Shown here piece after piece: positions 25,232-33,926 of a stretch of DNA of 46,236 nt (positions are counted from its first letter, which is position 1; each line of letters starts with the position of its first letter). Origin of the DNA: Nitrospirota bacterium. Lineage in GTDB: Bacteria > Nitrospirota > Nitrospiria > 2-01-FULL-66-17. Position numbers and translations under genes: made by a program. Below the pieces are notes generated by a model, which saw only the letters and a program-made list of their open reading frames with translations, did not search any database and was not told where the DNA came from. The stretch is taken from the NCBI GenBank assembly GCA_016201825.1, contig JACQCD010000136.1, positions 1 to 46,236 of the forward strand, read 5' to 3'.

Positions 25232-27244
25232 TTGTCGGTCCCGTTTCGTTACGATTTCCGGGGAATTTCCTGGTTGCCTCCGCGTCGGATCGTCGCCTTG
25301 CCAGACCGAACATGTTCGAAGTGCCCAGAACGGATATATGGTGTTCGCCGTGCGCGCCGAATCGAGATCATCGCCTGCGCCATCGGTTTGTCGGTGATCC
25401 TCGGTCACCCGGGATGGGCGGAACCCGCCGCGTTCCCGCTGGGAGAGCAGGTTCACGCCCTCAAGAAATCGATCGTGGCCTATCGCAAAGCCCTATTTAT
25501 GCTTCGCGAAAACCCCGTCAAACCCGCGCCGCACATCGAGATTTTTTTCGACGTCGATAGCCGCAGCGACCCTATTCCGGCTCACCATCTTCCCAGTTGG
25601 ATCCGCCTCGCCCTTGATCACCACCCGCCAGCGGAGCATACCTATACCGACGGGGAATGGCATACCTTGGCCGCCGGAGCGCTCCAGACGCTGCTCACCG
25701 TATCGGCCGGCCCCGGCCAACATACGCTGGCCGTCAGCTTTAAGGGCATCGATCGGAACGGCAAGAGTTACTTGAAGGCCAAAACCCTGACGTTTGAAAG
25801 CACGCGAGCCGCCGACCACCGCGTGCTGCGCTTCAGGGCCGGCTTTAACGAAGAGCCCCATGTGACCCTGGAGCCCGCTGGCGAGTCGTTGCTGGATGTG
25901 CGGCGCGCCGATCGACCGATCGACGATCCGGTGTACCGCCTCGGCCTCTTTGCCGCTCAGACCGGCGATTTCGGCAACGCCGCGGTCTTCTTTCTTTCCG
26001 CCCTCGACCGCGAGCCTCCGCCCCGACTCAAACAGGAGAGCCGCCTCCGGCTGGCCGAAGCGTACGCCGCCGTCGGGCTGCCCGAGGAAGCCGATGCGGT
26101 TCTCCACACGTTGATCAGCGAGGCCCCCGACGACGAGGTGCGCGCGCGCGCGTGGTTTCTGATCGAGCAGATCGCGTTTCGCGATGGCCAGCACGCGCGG
26201 GTGATCGAAGCGCATAATCACCTCGGCGCAGCGCTTCCCGCCGAACTCGCCGGCGAGGCTCATGCCCTGGCAGGGATCAGCGCCCTGGCACTGCGAGCGT
26301 ATCCGGAAGCTGCGGGATTTTTTCGAAGCGTGCCAAAGTCGAGCCCCGACGAACCCTTGGCGCTCTATGGCCAGGCTCAGGCGTTGTCGGGGCTGGGTGA
26401 CGCCTTCACGGCCTCCACCACTCTCAAAAGACTGATCCAATCCCATTCGATCTTCGACCCGATCCGCTCCCGCGTTGTCGAGCATGCCCACGCCGCGTTG
26501 GGGCTGCAATTAATCGAGCAAGGGCGGTATGACGAGGCGCTCGCCGAGTTAGGCCAGGTGGGCACCAACAGTGCCGTCCACGAGACGGCCCTGTTCGGCG
26601 TGGCATGGGCGTTGCGGAAAGCGGATGAACACGTCAAAGCCATTGCGATCCTCCAGGAGCTACTCGCCCGATTCCCCAACGGGCAACACGCGCACGAGGC
26701 GCGACTCACGCTCGCCGCCTCCTATGCGGATTTACGGGCGTACACCAGATCGGTGACGGCCCATCGTGCCGCGCTCGACGGGCTCACCGCCGCGATGGAT
26801 GCCGTCGATCGCCTCCGCGCGGCGATCAAGAGTTCCCAATGGGATCCGCTGAACGGCGAGGCGGGGAACGCCTTGGAGGACGCGGCATTTTCCCGCGCTC
26901 TTGAACATTATCGTTGGCTCGTGCGTTTTGAGCGGGACCTTCGCCAAACCCTCGAGCATCTTCCGTCTGATATCACCGCCGCCCCGCCCCCCTCGGTCAC
27001 GCTGGGGGTACGTCTGCAATCGCTCGACAGCACGCAGCTTGCGGCAAAGGGCCAAGAACTCCTCGTCAAGTTTGACGCGGTCAAATTCGAGTCGCGCGGG
27101 GTGTTGGCGGCGCTCGCCCTCGACGCGCTGGCCCGAGAGCAGGCGCAGCTGGAGGACTGGGCTGTCCAGGCCAGTCTAGGCATTGCCCGCAACCTCGTGG
27201 CCGAGCGCGACGAGTTGGGGTCGGAGGCCTTAACGCTTGAGTAA
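25232..27244 (+). CDS. Periplasmic TPR protein, motor-cluster scaffold 1
   Basis: 670 residues in the open frame. A basic and hydrophobic segment (RRIEIIACAIGLSVILGHPG, about 43-62) acts as an export signal. After a beta-like region of about 150 residues, degenerate TPR repeats run from about 230 to 500 (GDFGNAAVFFLSALDREP, ARVIEAHNHLGAAL, HVKAIAILQELLARFPNG). A helical C-terminal part follows. The start is uncertain: only TTG codons are available (25232 and 25298), and the residues before the signal contain CSKC and look unlike a normal leader. It overlaps the next gene by eight bases. It probably scaffolds the envelope machine encoded downstream. Confidence 0.75.
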   Translation: MSVPFRYDFRGISWLPPRRIVALPDRTCSKCPERIYGVRRARRIEIIACAIGLSVILGHPGWAEPAAFPLGEQVHALKKSIVAYRKALFMLRENPVKPAPHIEIFFDVDSRSDPIPAHHLPSWIRLALDHHPPAEHTYTDGEWHTLAAGALQTLLTVSAGPGQHTLAVSFKGIDRNGKSYLKAKTLTFESTRAADHRVLRFRAGFNEEPHVTLEPAGESLLDVRRADRPIDDPVYRLGLFAAQTGDFGNAAVFFLSALDREPPPRLKQESRLRLAEAYAAVGLPEEADAVLHTLISEAPDDEVRARAWFLIEQIAFRDGQHARVIEAHNHLGAALPAELAGEAHALAGISALALRAYPEAAGFFRSVPKSSPDEPLALYGQAQALSGLGDAFTASTTLKRLIQSHSIFDPIRSRVVEHAHAALGLQLIEQGRYDEALAELGQVGTNSAVHETALFGVAWALRKADEHVKAIAILQELLARFPNGQHAHEARLTLAASYADLRAYTRSVTAHRAALDGLTAAMDAVDRLRAAIKSSQWDPLNGEAGNALEDAAFSRALEHYRWLVRFERDLRQTLEHLPSDITAAPPPSVTLGVRLQSLDSTQLAAKGQELLVKFDAVKFESRGVLAALALDALAREQAQLEDWAVQASLGIARNLVAERDELGSEALTLE

Positions 27245-30170
27245 CCCCGTCCGCCGCGTATGGCTGTTGCCTCCGGCCCGGTGGGCTGGACTGCTTCTCC
27301 TCGCAGAAGCCCTGTCGGGGTTCGCGCCGGCATGGGGCGTGGCCGCCGATCTTCCAATCGCCATTGACGCGGCAAAAATCCGCGCGATCACCGAAGATGT
27401 CTTGGCCAGCCAGCGCGATCCGAGGGGACGCGCCCAGAAGGTGGACGCGTTGCGGGCGTATGAGCGCTTCGTTATGGAGGGCCTGGAGGGCCGCTCGACG
27501 CTCCGGGCCGAGGCGATCCACCGTCTCGGCGACCTGTACACCCAAATCGAAACGTCGACGTACGACAAACGCGTTCGGGACGCGCGGGCCCGCGGGGGCA
27601 AGGAGCGGTCCGGCGCGCCGCCCTCCCTTGATCGCACGAAGTCGATCACCGTCTACGAACGCCTATTGACCCTCTACCCCGACCGCGCTGAAAACGATTC
27701 CGCCCTCTACCAGCTTGCGCGAGCCTATTGGGAAACCCGGCGTTTGGACGAGGCCGCCACACATCTCCAGCACCTTCTGACACGGTATCCACGGAGCATC
27801 TACGCCGCCGAGGCGGCGTTCCGGCTCGGCGAATACGCCTTCGCGACCCGGGATTTCCCAGCGGCCGCCGATTGGTTTGGCAAAGCGCAGGCGGGGGCGG
27901 ATCCCACCCTGACCGAGAGCGCCGCGTATCAGCTCGGATGGACCGACCTCAACCTTCAGGAATACCGACGGGCGGCCGACGCATTTGTGTCTATTCTAGA
28001 CGCCTCGACGCGACGCGCACACAGCGGAACCGCGACGGCATCCCCCGGTGTTCCGGGGCCCGAACTCGCGTTTTCCCTCTCGGACTTCTCGGAGCCCGAC
28101 GCGGCCTTTGTCATGGATGTGATGAAGGCTCTCCTGCTCAGCTTCGACTATCTGGGGGGGCCCGGTGACATGCGGACCTATTTTGACCGCGCGGGGCGAC
28201 GCGGGTACGAGGAAACGCTTTACCGAACACTGGGATCGCTGTACCAGGCTCAGGATCGCACGGCCGACGCGGCCGACGCCTACGACGCGTTCTTGGCCAC
28301 CCATCCGTCTCACCCGAATGCGCCCCAGTTCCAAGCCGCGATCGCCGAAACCTACACCAAGGCCAAGTGGCAGACCGCCCTCATCGGCGCCCGCGAGCGA
28401 CTCGTGGAACGCTACAGTCCCGGAACCGCTTGGGCCAACGCCACATCCGAGACCGCTCGTCAGGCGGCCAAACCGCTCGTCAAAGACGCGCTGTACCAAT
28501 TGGCGCTCTACGACCACACCCAAGCCCAAGCCGCGCGACGACCCGACGCCTACGAGCGGGCACTCGCGCGACACGACCGTTTTCTCGCGCTGTTTCCCAC
28601 CGACATCGAGGCCGCAAAGATCGCCTGGCTCCGGGCGGACGCCCTGTTCGAACTGGGGCGGTACACCGACTCCTCAGAGGCATATCTACGCGCGGCGTAC
28701 AACTACCCCCTGCACGGGCAGAGCCGCGAGGCCGGCTACGCCGCCGTGGTGGCATGGGAGCGGACGCTCCCCCCGGACGGGCCGCTCTCCCCCGGCGCCG
28801 CCGAGGGTTTCCTGTTTCGCGTCAACCGGTTCCTCACGGCGTTTGCGGATGATGCGCGCAACCCGGATTTGCTCATGAAAGCGGCCGAAACCGCGGCGCG
28901 CGCCGGCCTCGCCGACCGGGCACTCGATACCGCGCAGCGCCTGGTCACGAGCTACCCCTCCAGTCGGTGGACGACCACCGCCAAGCGATTGATCGGCCAA
29001 ACGTTCTATGATCGCCACGAGTACCCGGCCGCCGAGACCGCTTTTCGGCAAGCCCTGGCCACCGCGACCGGCCCTCAAGCCGAGGCACTCGCGACCCTCT
29101 CGGCGTCCGCGCTGTACCAGCACGCCGTCGATCAGCGCACCCAAGGCAAGGGGGAGGCGGCCGCGGCAGCGTTCCTGAAAGTGGCGGACGATTTCCCGAA
29201 GACCGCGCTCGCGCCGGCGGCCCTGAGCGAGGCCGCCGACCTCGCGCTGGGGGTCGGGGATCGACCCGGGGCGAAGCGAATCTGGACCCGGCTGCTGGGG
29301 GACTATCGGGACAGTCCGCAGTCCGTTCCGGCCCTGCGCCAACTCGCAGTCCTTGCGGTACAAGAAGGGGAAGTGGCCAAAGCCCTCGACTGGTACGAGG
29401 CGCTGGCAGCCCGGAATGACGCCCCCACGCGGGACGAGATCGTCTGGACGATGGCCGACCTCGCGGAGGGAGCCCGGCTGTGGCCTCGCGCCGAACGTGC
29501 GCTCGTGTCCCTGGCGGAGCGATCCGATCTGGCCACTCCGCTCTCGCTCCAAGCGGGGTTTCGCGCGGCCAACACGATCTCCCGCCAGGGGCGGAGCGCC
29601 GAAGCGCGCCAGCGCGCCGAAGCCACGCTGGACCGTTACCGGGCATGGCGAGCGCAGCGCGCCATAGGAACCGAGTTGACCCCCGCCGACGCGCTGGCGG
29701 CCACCGCACTCTTGGATTTGGCAGACCGCCGCGCCGCGGCATGTGTCGCGGTTCGGCTCAGCGATCCCCTGGAACACACCTTGGCCGAAAAGCGGACCGC
29801 GTTGAACCTGGCGCTGGACACCTATGCGGAAGCCGCCGATCTCAAGATCGCGGGGGTCACGACCGCCTCGACGCATAAGATCGGGATGCTCCTCGACGAC
29901 TTTCTCGCGGCGCTCCTGGGATCGGAGCGTCCGCGCGAGCTGACCCCCGAGCAACTGGAGCAGTACACCATCCTCCTCGAAGAACAGGCGGCGCCGTTCG
30001 AGGAGCGCGCGGTCGCGGCGTACGAAACCAACGTGCGGCGTGCGCAGGAGCTCGGGGTATACGACGAGTGGGTGGCGAAGAGTTTCGAGCGGCTGGCCGT
30101 CGTACGGCCCGCGCGGTATAAGCGCCCGGAACGCGCGGAGCTCGTGCAACGGACCATGGGAGGCCGATGA
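27237..30170 (+). CDS. Large periplasmic TPR protein, motor-cluster scaffold 2
   Basis: 977 residues. The signal peptide (RWAGLLLLAEALSGFAPAWG) is followed by many TPR-type repeats over nearly the full length, for example DSALYQLARAYWETRRLDEA, SAAYQLGWTDLNLQEYRRAA and ALYQLALYDHTQAQAA. This resembles the large TPR proteins next to AglR/Q/S-type motors in myxobacteria. The start is TTG at 27237, with GGAGG ten bases upstream, overlapping the preceding stop. It also overlaps the next gene through ATGA. It is likely an outer-membrane or periplasmic scaffold. Homology to a specific Agl/Glt protein is not claimed. Confidence 0.8.
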   Translation: MSNPVRRVWLLPPARWAGLLLLAEALSGFAPAWGVAADLPIAIDAAKIRAITEDVLASQRDPRGRAQKVDALRAYERFVMEGLEGRSTLRAEAIHRLGDLYTQIETSTYDKRVRDARARGGKERSGAPPSLDRTKSITVYERLLTLYPDRAENDSALYQLARAYWETRRLDEAATHLQHLLTRYPRSIYAAEAAFRLGEYAFATRDFPAAADWFGKAQAGADPTLTESAAYQLGWTDLNLQEYRRAADAFVSILDASTRRAHSGTATASPGVPGPELAFSLSDFSEPDAAFVMDVMKALLLSFDYLGGPGDMRTYFDRAGRRGYEETLYRTLGSLYQAQDRTADAADAYDAFLATHPSHPNAPQFQAAIAETYTKAKWQTALIGARERLVERYSPGTAWANATSETARQAAKPLVKDALYQLALYDHTQAQAARRPDAYERALARHDRFLALFPTDIEAAKIAWLRADALFELGRYTDSSEAYLRAAYNYPLHGQSREAGYAAVVAWERTLPPDGPLSPGAAEGFLFRVNRFLTAFADDARNPDLLMKAAETAARAGLADRALDTAQRLVTSYPSSRWTTTAKRLIGQTFYDRHEYPAAETAFRQALATATGPQAEALATLSASALYQHAVDQRTQGKGEAAAAAFLKVADDFPKTALAPAALSEAADLALGVGDRPGAKRIWTRLLGDYRDSPQSVPALRQLAVLAVQEGEVAKALDWYEALAARNDAPTRDEIVWTMADLAEGARLWPRAERALVSLAERSDLATPLSLQAGFRAANTISRQGRSAEARQRAEATLDRYRAWRAQRAIGTELTPADALAATALLDLADRRAAACVAVRLSDPLEHTLAEKRTALNLALDTYAEAADLKIAGVTTASTHKIGMLLDDFLAALLGSERPRELTPEQLEQYTILLEEQAAPFEERAVAAYETNVRRAQELGVYDEWVAKSFERLAVVRPARYKRPERAELVQRTMGGR

Positions 30171-30790
30171 CGGTCCGGACTCCGCAGACGCTGCGTATGG
30201 TCCTCGTCTCGGCCTCGATCGCGTGGCTGATCGCCGGCTGTGCGGGAACGCCCCCAGCCCCCACACACGCCGACGTCTCGCGCCCCGATCCCGCCGCCGC
30301 GCTGTTTACGGAAGCGCTCGCCGCGCAGGAGGCGGGAGACGATGCCCGGGCTACCGCCCTGCTGAACGAGGTGATCGCCATCGCACCGGAGCAGGCTGCT
30401 CCGCATACCAATCTGGGTATTATTTTTCGACGGACCGGGCGGTTGGACGACGCGGTTCGGGAGTACGAGACCGCGATTCGGCTCAACCCCACCGACGCCG
30501 AGGCCTATCACAACCTCGGGCTCGCCCAGCGGACGCGAGGAGCCTTCGGCGACGCGGAACGGGCCTATCTTCGGGCGCTGGAGCTCCGCCCCAATCAGGT
30601 CGACACGCACTACAATCTGGGGATCCTCTACGACCTCTACCTCAATCGACCCCAGGACGCTCTGGTCCATTACCGGGCCATTCTCGACCTGGGAGGTCCC
30701 GACGTCGAGATGATCACGGGGTGGATTCGCACGCTGGAGCGGCAGGCGACGCGCGGAGCGTCCCCCCTGCCGACCGACGGACCGCCATGA
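30167..30790 (+). CDS. TPR lipoprotein
   Basis: 207 residues. A signal with lipobox IAGC (IAWLIAGCAG, about residue 24) precedes three or four good TPR units: NLGIIFRRTGRLDDAVREYE, NLGLAQRTRGAFGDAERAYL and NLGILYDLYLNRPQDALVHY. TPR lipoproteins commonly dock onto outer-membrane complexes. Four-base ATGA overlaps link it to the genes on both sides, so it belongs to the same transcript. A role as an outer-membrane adaptor of the ExbB/ExbD machine is inferred from context. Confidence 0.85.
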   Translation: MTVRTPQTLRMVLVSASIAWLIAGCAGTPPAPTHADVSRPDPAAALFTEALAAQEAGDDARATALLNEVIAIAPEQAAPHTNLGIIFRRTGRLDDAVREYETAIRLNPTDAEAYHNLGLAQRTRGAFGDAERAYLRALELRPNQVDTHYNLGILYDLYLNRPQDALVHYRAILDLGGPDVEMITGWIRTLERQATRGASPLPTDGPP

Positions 30791-31149
30791 CGCCCCGACA
30801 CGCGTGTACGTTGATCGCAATCGTCCTGACGGCCATCGTGGCTCCGGACGCGGCGTGGGCAGCATCCCCGGCCCCGCCCGCCGCGCGGAATCCGCCCGTG
30901 GCGAAACCGTCGCCGCCTTCCGCCGCCGACCGGCCCGCCGCCAAACCTAAACCACGGCGGGTCTTGATCTTTGGGACGACGATCGTGGGCGATGTCCTCA
31001 AGCCTCCGATCGACAGGACGGTGCCGTGGCAGAGTCCTCCCGCGTTCCGGACCAACGCGGCGCCGCTCGCGCACGATTTTACCCGCGAGCTGCTCACGCC
31101 GTTAGACCGCGAGCAGATTCTGCGTGACGCAGGCGACCATACCCATTAG
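30787..31149 (+). CDS. Small exported protein of the TPR-ExbB/D cluster
   Basis: 120 residues, given in the ORF track only inside a longer false frame. The signal peptide is CTLIAIVLTAIVAPDAAWA. A low-complexity Pro/Ala/Lys linker (about 25-58) is followed by a compact conserved-looking C-terminal part (RVLIFGTTIVGDVLKPPIDR, then DFTRELLTPLD). The Pro/Ala linker resembles a periplasm-spanning tether. I do not recognise the family. The ATG at 30787 overlaps the preceding stop in ATGA, confirming the reading frame. Its position before exbB suggests a structural accessory of the motor. Confidence 0.7.
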   Translation: MTPRHACTLIAIVLTAIVAPDAAWAASPAPPAARNPPVAKPSPPSAADRPAAKPKPRRVLIFGTTIVGDVLKPPIDRTVPWQSPPAFRTNAAPLAHDFTRELLTPLDREQILRDAGDHTH

Positions 31150-31196
31150 AATGAGGCCCAATCGGCGGGAGCGGTTCACCCCACAAAGGAGTCTCG

Positions 31197-31841
31197 ATGG
31201 AGATGATTGAGTTTCTCGTGGCCAATTTTAAATCGGGGGGGATTTTCATGTACGGGATCCTCCTCGTCCTGGTCGTCGGAACGGCCATCGTGGTCGAGCG
31301 CGCCTTGGCGCTGGTGATCCGCGGCCGCGTCAACGCGCGCGCGTTCTGGCGCGAGCTCGAGGAGCTGATCGGGCGCGACAAGCTCGCCGACGCGCTCCAA
31401 CACGCCGCGACGACCGACGCGCCGCTCGCGCGAGTCCTGGCCGCCGGGCTGGCGAGCGCTCACCGCGGCGAAGGTCGAGAGGCGATCGAGCGGGGGATGG
31501 AGGAGACCGTCCGAGAAGTCCTCCCGCAGCTCGAAAAACGCATTCACTACCTCTACACGCTCTCCAACGTGTCGACCCTGGTCGGGCTACTCGGCACGGT
31601 CGTCGGCTTGATCACCGCCTTCACCGCGGTCTCCTTGGCCGACCCCGCCCAAAAGGCCGCGTTGTTGGCCAATGGCATTTCCCTCGCCTTGAACAACACC
31701 GCCTTCGGCCTGATGGTCGCGATCCTCCTCATGTTGACCTATTCCTTCATGCAATCTCGCGCCGCCCGCATCGGCGATGAGATCGACGAGTTCTCGCTCC
31801 GACTCGCGAATCGTCTCGTGGCGCGCACGGATCGCCGCTGA
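31197..31841 (+). CDS. ExbB/TolQ/MotA-family proton channel subunit
   Basis: 214 residues with three transmembrane helices: near 18-36 (MYGILLVLVVGTAIVVERAL), near 125-148 (VSTLVGLLGTVVGLITAFTA) and near 160-188 (NNTAFGLMVAILLMLTYSF). The helix 2 GLLGTVVGL and helix 3 NNTAFGL segments keep the Thr residues that line the proton path in ExbB/TolQ. AAGGAG lies seven bases before the ATG. It is the stator pentamer component of a proton-motive-force driven machine, and is followed by two ExbD-like genes with one-base and four-base overlaps. Confidence 0.93.
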   Translation: MEMIEFLVANFKSGGIFMYGILLVLVVGTAIVVERALALVIRGRVNARAFWRELEELIGRDKLADALQHAATTDAPLARVLAAGLASAHRGEGREAIERGMEETVREVLPQLEKRIHYLYTLSNVSTLVGLLGTVVGLITAFTAVSLADPAQKAALLANGISLALNNTAFGLMVAILLMLTYSFMQSRAARIGDEIDEFSLRLANRLVARTDRR

Positions 31842-32377
31842 TGCTGGAGCGCCTCGCCCACAGCCGCCGTCGCCCGGTCGCCGACGAAGCGATTCACATC
31901 GTGGCGCTATGGAATCTGATGATCATCCTGATCCCGTTCCTGTTGTTGTCGGCCGTGTTTTCCCAAACCTCGATTCTGAACCTCTATTTGCCGCCTCCAG
32001 CCCCGCCGGGAGCCGGCAAGACGACGCCGGCGGCATCCGCGCCCAAGCCCGTCGTCTCCATCGTGCGGGACGGCTATTTGGTGAGCGACGGCCCAACGGT
32101 GGTGGCCGCGATCCCGATGGACGCCGACGGCCGCTACCAGACCCGCAAGCTGACCGACCTGCTCCTCCAGGTCAAACAAAGCATCCCCGACCGGCTCGAC
32201 ATCGTGATCCTAAGCGAGGCGACGATCCCGTACGAGACGATCGTGCAGACAATGGACGCCAGCCGCGAAGCGGTGGTGGACCGCGAGGGGCGTCGCGAGG
32301 CGGTGCCGCTTTTTCCGAACATCTCACTGGGGCAGATCGGCCGATCGGCTCCGATCGACGTCAAGGATCGCTCATGA
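31841..32377 (+). CDS. ExbD/TolR-like protein with Asn in place of the channel Asp
   Basis: 178 residues. An N-terminal cytoplasmic tail, one transmembrane helix (VALWNLMIILIPFLLLSAVF, about 21-41), a Pro-rich linker and a periplasmic domain give the ExbD/TolR layout. In the family the helix begins with (P)L(V/I)D, whose Asp carries protons. Here the aligned position is Asn in ALWN. The ATG overlaps the last base of the exbB stop and the gene overlaps the next ExbD by four bases. It probably pairs with the second ExbD, which keeps Asp. Family assignment is from layout and context. Confidence 0.8.
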   Translation: MLERLAHSRRRPVADEAIHIVALWNLMIILIPFLLLSAVFSQTSILNLYLPPPAPPGAGKTTPAASAPKPVVSIVRDGYLVSDGPTVVAAIPMDADGRYQTRKLTDLLLQVKQSIPDRLDIVILSEATIPYETIVQTMDASREAVVDREGRREAVPLFPNISLGQIGRSAPIDVKDRS

Positions 32378-32868
32378 GCCGCCGGACGCCAGGGGCGCGG
32401 CGCCACCTCGAACCGCCGCGGCTGAATCTCACCGCGATGGTCGACGTGTTCACGGTGTTATTGGTCTTTCTGTTGAAGAGCTACGCCGCCGAAGGCACAC
32501 TCACCGCCGCCGCCCACAATCTGGAGCTCCCCTCGTCCACCTCGAGCCTGGCGCCCCAGGCGACGATCACCATTACCGTCTCGGAAGACGCGCTCTTCGT
32601 CGACGAGGAGCGCGTCGCGGAGCTCGCGCAGCTCGCCGGAATCGATGGGCTCTACCTGCCCGCCCTGGGACAGGCGTTGAAAGCCCGCGTAGACAAAGCC
32701 CGCTTCATCGCGGGAAGCAACACCACGGTCGCGTTTCAGGGCAAGGTAACGATCATGGGGGACAAGAAGACCCCGTTCGCGATGCTCGAAAAAATCATGT
32801 ACACCGCGTCGGCGAGCGAGTTTGGCGATATCGCCCTGGCGGTCTACCAGCACGGTAGGGCAAGCTGA
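32374..32868 (+). CDS. ExbD/TolR-like protein, canonical Asp
   Basis: 164 residues, hidden in the ORF track in a longer frame. After a basic N-terminus comes RLNLTAMVDVFTVLLVFLLKSY, the ExbD transmembrane helix with the essential proton-carrying Asp in MVDV. A periplasmic domain follows. Coupled by ATGA to the preceding ExbD and by TGATG to the TonB-like gene. It would form the active dimer plug in the ExbB pentamer. The periplasmic part contains a segment (TVAFQGKVTIMGDKKTPF) that resembles the peptidoglycan-proximal fold of ExbD/TolR. Confidence 0.9.
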   Translation: MSRRTPGARRHLEPPRLNLTAMVDVFTVLLVFLLKSYAAEGTLTAAAHNLELPSSTSSLAPQATITITVSEDALFVDEERVAELAQLAGIDGLYLPALGQALKARVDKARFIAGSNTTVAFQGKVTIMGDKKTPFAMLEKIMYTASASEFGDIALAVYQHGRAS

Positions 32869-33917
32869 TGACTTCCGTCCATCCTCGCCCCGAGTTGTTT
32901 ACATCCGACGACCGTGAGTTCTTCCTCATCCTGACGGCGTGCGGCCTCGGTTACGCGCTCCTGGCCGCCGCGCTGTCCTTCGTGCCCACGCCGAGCCGCT
33001 CCACAACCGACGTCGCGAGTCTCCCCCCGCGCATCGCCAAGCTCATCCTCAATGCGCCGCCCCCGCCCCCCGCCAAACTGATCGTCCCGGTCCCCGAGAC
33101 CGCGCCATCGAACGCGCCCGCCGCCCCCAAGCCGAAGGCCGGGACCACCGCAAAAAAAGTGGAACCTCGTCCGACAACCCCTCCTCCGTCGCAGGAGGTC
33201 GAGGCCCCGGTTGACGCGGAGAAAGCCCTCGCCGAGGCCCGCCTCCGCCTGGAAGCCGAAGCGGCCGCCGCGCGGGAACGCAACCGGGCAGTGGCCAAAC
33301 AGAGCGGCTTGCTGAAGGCGCTGGCAGGGGAGGCGGGCGGCGCGTCACCGGGAGGAAACCCGGCCGCCCTCGATCGGGTGCTCTCAGATATCTCGGTGCT
33401 CAGCAATCCCGCGCTGGCCCCCACCGGGCAAGGCGGGGGCGGACCCGGCCTGGGTGGAACGGGACAACACGGACTGGGAGGCGGCAGCGGGAGCGGCGTG
33501 AGTGTCGACGAGGTGATCGCAGGCTTAAAGGGCCATGGAACCGGCGACGCGGTCGTGCTGGCCGGAAAAGGCTCAGCCCGGGTGGAGAGCGCGCTGGTCG
33601 TCAAGGGAGGCGGACCGACGCGCAGCGAGGAGTCCATCCTCCACGTGCTCAAGGGCCTCAACGCGTGGCTGAAGTTTCAGTATCACAAGGCCCAGCGCGA
33701 CCAACCGGCCCTCGGCAGCAGCATCACGATCGAGTTCACCATCACCCCGCAAGGCGGCGTGACCGATTGCCGCGTGGCCTCGAGCGCCTTGAATGACCCG
33801 CCCCTGGAAGACGCGATCCTCAAGCGGTTCTGTCTTCTCACGTTTTCGCCGCTCGCCGCCGACGCCGATGACGAGGTCACGGTGAAGTACCCCATCGACT
33901 TCGAAGGGTTCTCGTAA
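32868..33917 (+). CDS. AgmX/TonB-like energy transducer
   Basis: 349 residues. One N-terminal transmembrane helix (FLILTACGLGYALLAAALSF, about 18-42), a proline-rich linker (60-115), a coiled-coil/Ala-Glu stretch (120-155), a Gly-rich region (165-215), and a C-terminal domain of about 100 residues. The C-terminal domain (SITIEFTITPQGGVTDCRVA, then FSPLAADADDEVTVKYPIDF) matches the AgmX/PglI C-terminal type seen in gliding-motor and related TonB-like proteins. It should transmit ExbB/ExbD energy across the periplasm. It is the last gene of the cluster and is convergent with rimO. Confidence 0.85.
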   Translation: MTSVHPRPELFTSDDREFFLILTACGLGYALLAAALSFVPTPSRSTTDVASLPPRIAKLILNAPPPPPAKLIVPVPETAPSNAPAAPKPKAGTTAKKVEPRPTTPPPSQEVEAPVDAEKALAEARLRLEAEAAAARERNRAVAKQSGLLKALAGEAGGASPGGNPAALDRVLSDISVLSNPALAPTGQGGGGPGLGGTGQHGLGGGSGSGVSVDEVIAGLKGHGTGDAVVLAGKGSARVESALVVKGGGPTRSEESILHVLKGLNAWLKFQYHKAQRDQPALGSSITIEFTITPQGGVTDCRVASSALNDPPLEDAILKRFCLLTFSPLAADADDEVTVKYPIDFEGFS

Positions 33918-33926
33918 CGCGGGGCT

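Noticed and set aside
28686-30266. 526-residue minus-strand ORF opposite the large TPR gene
   Set aside because: Shadow of the TPR coding frame; Arg/Gly-rich, no ribosome site or domain.
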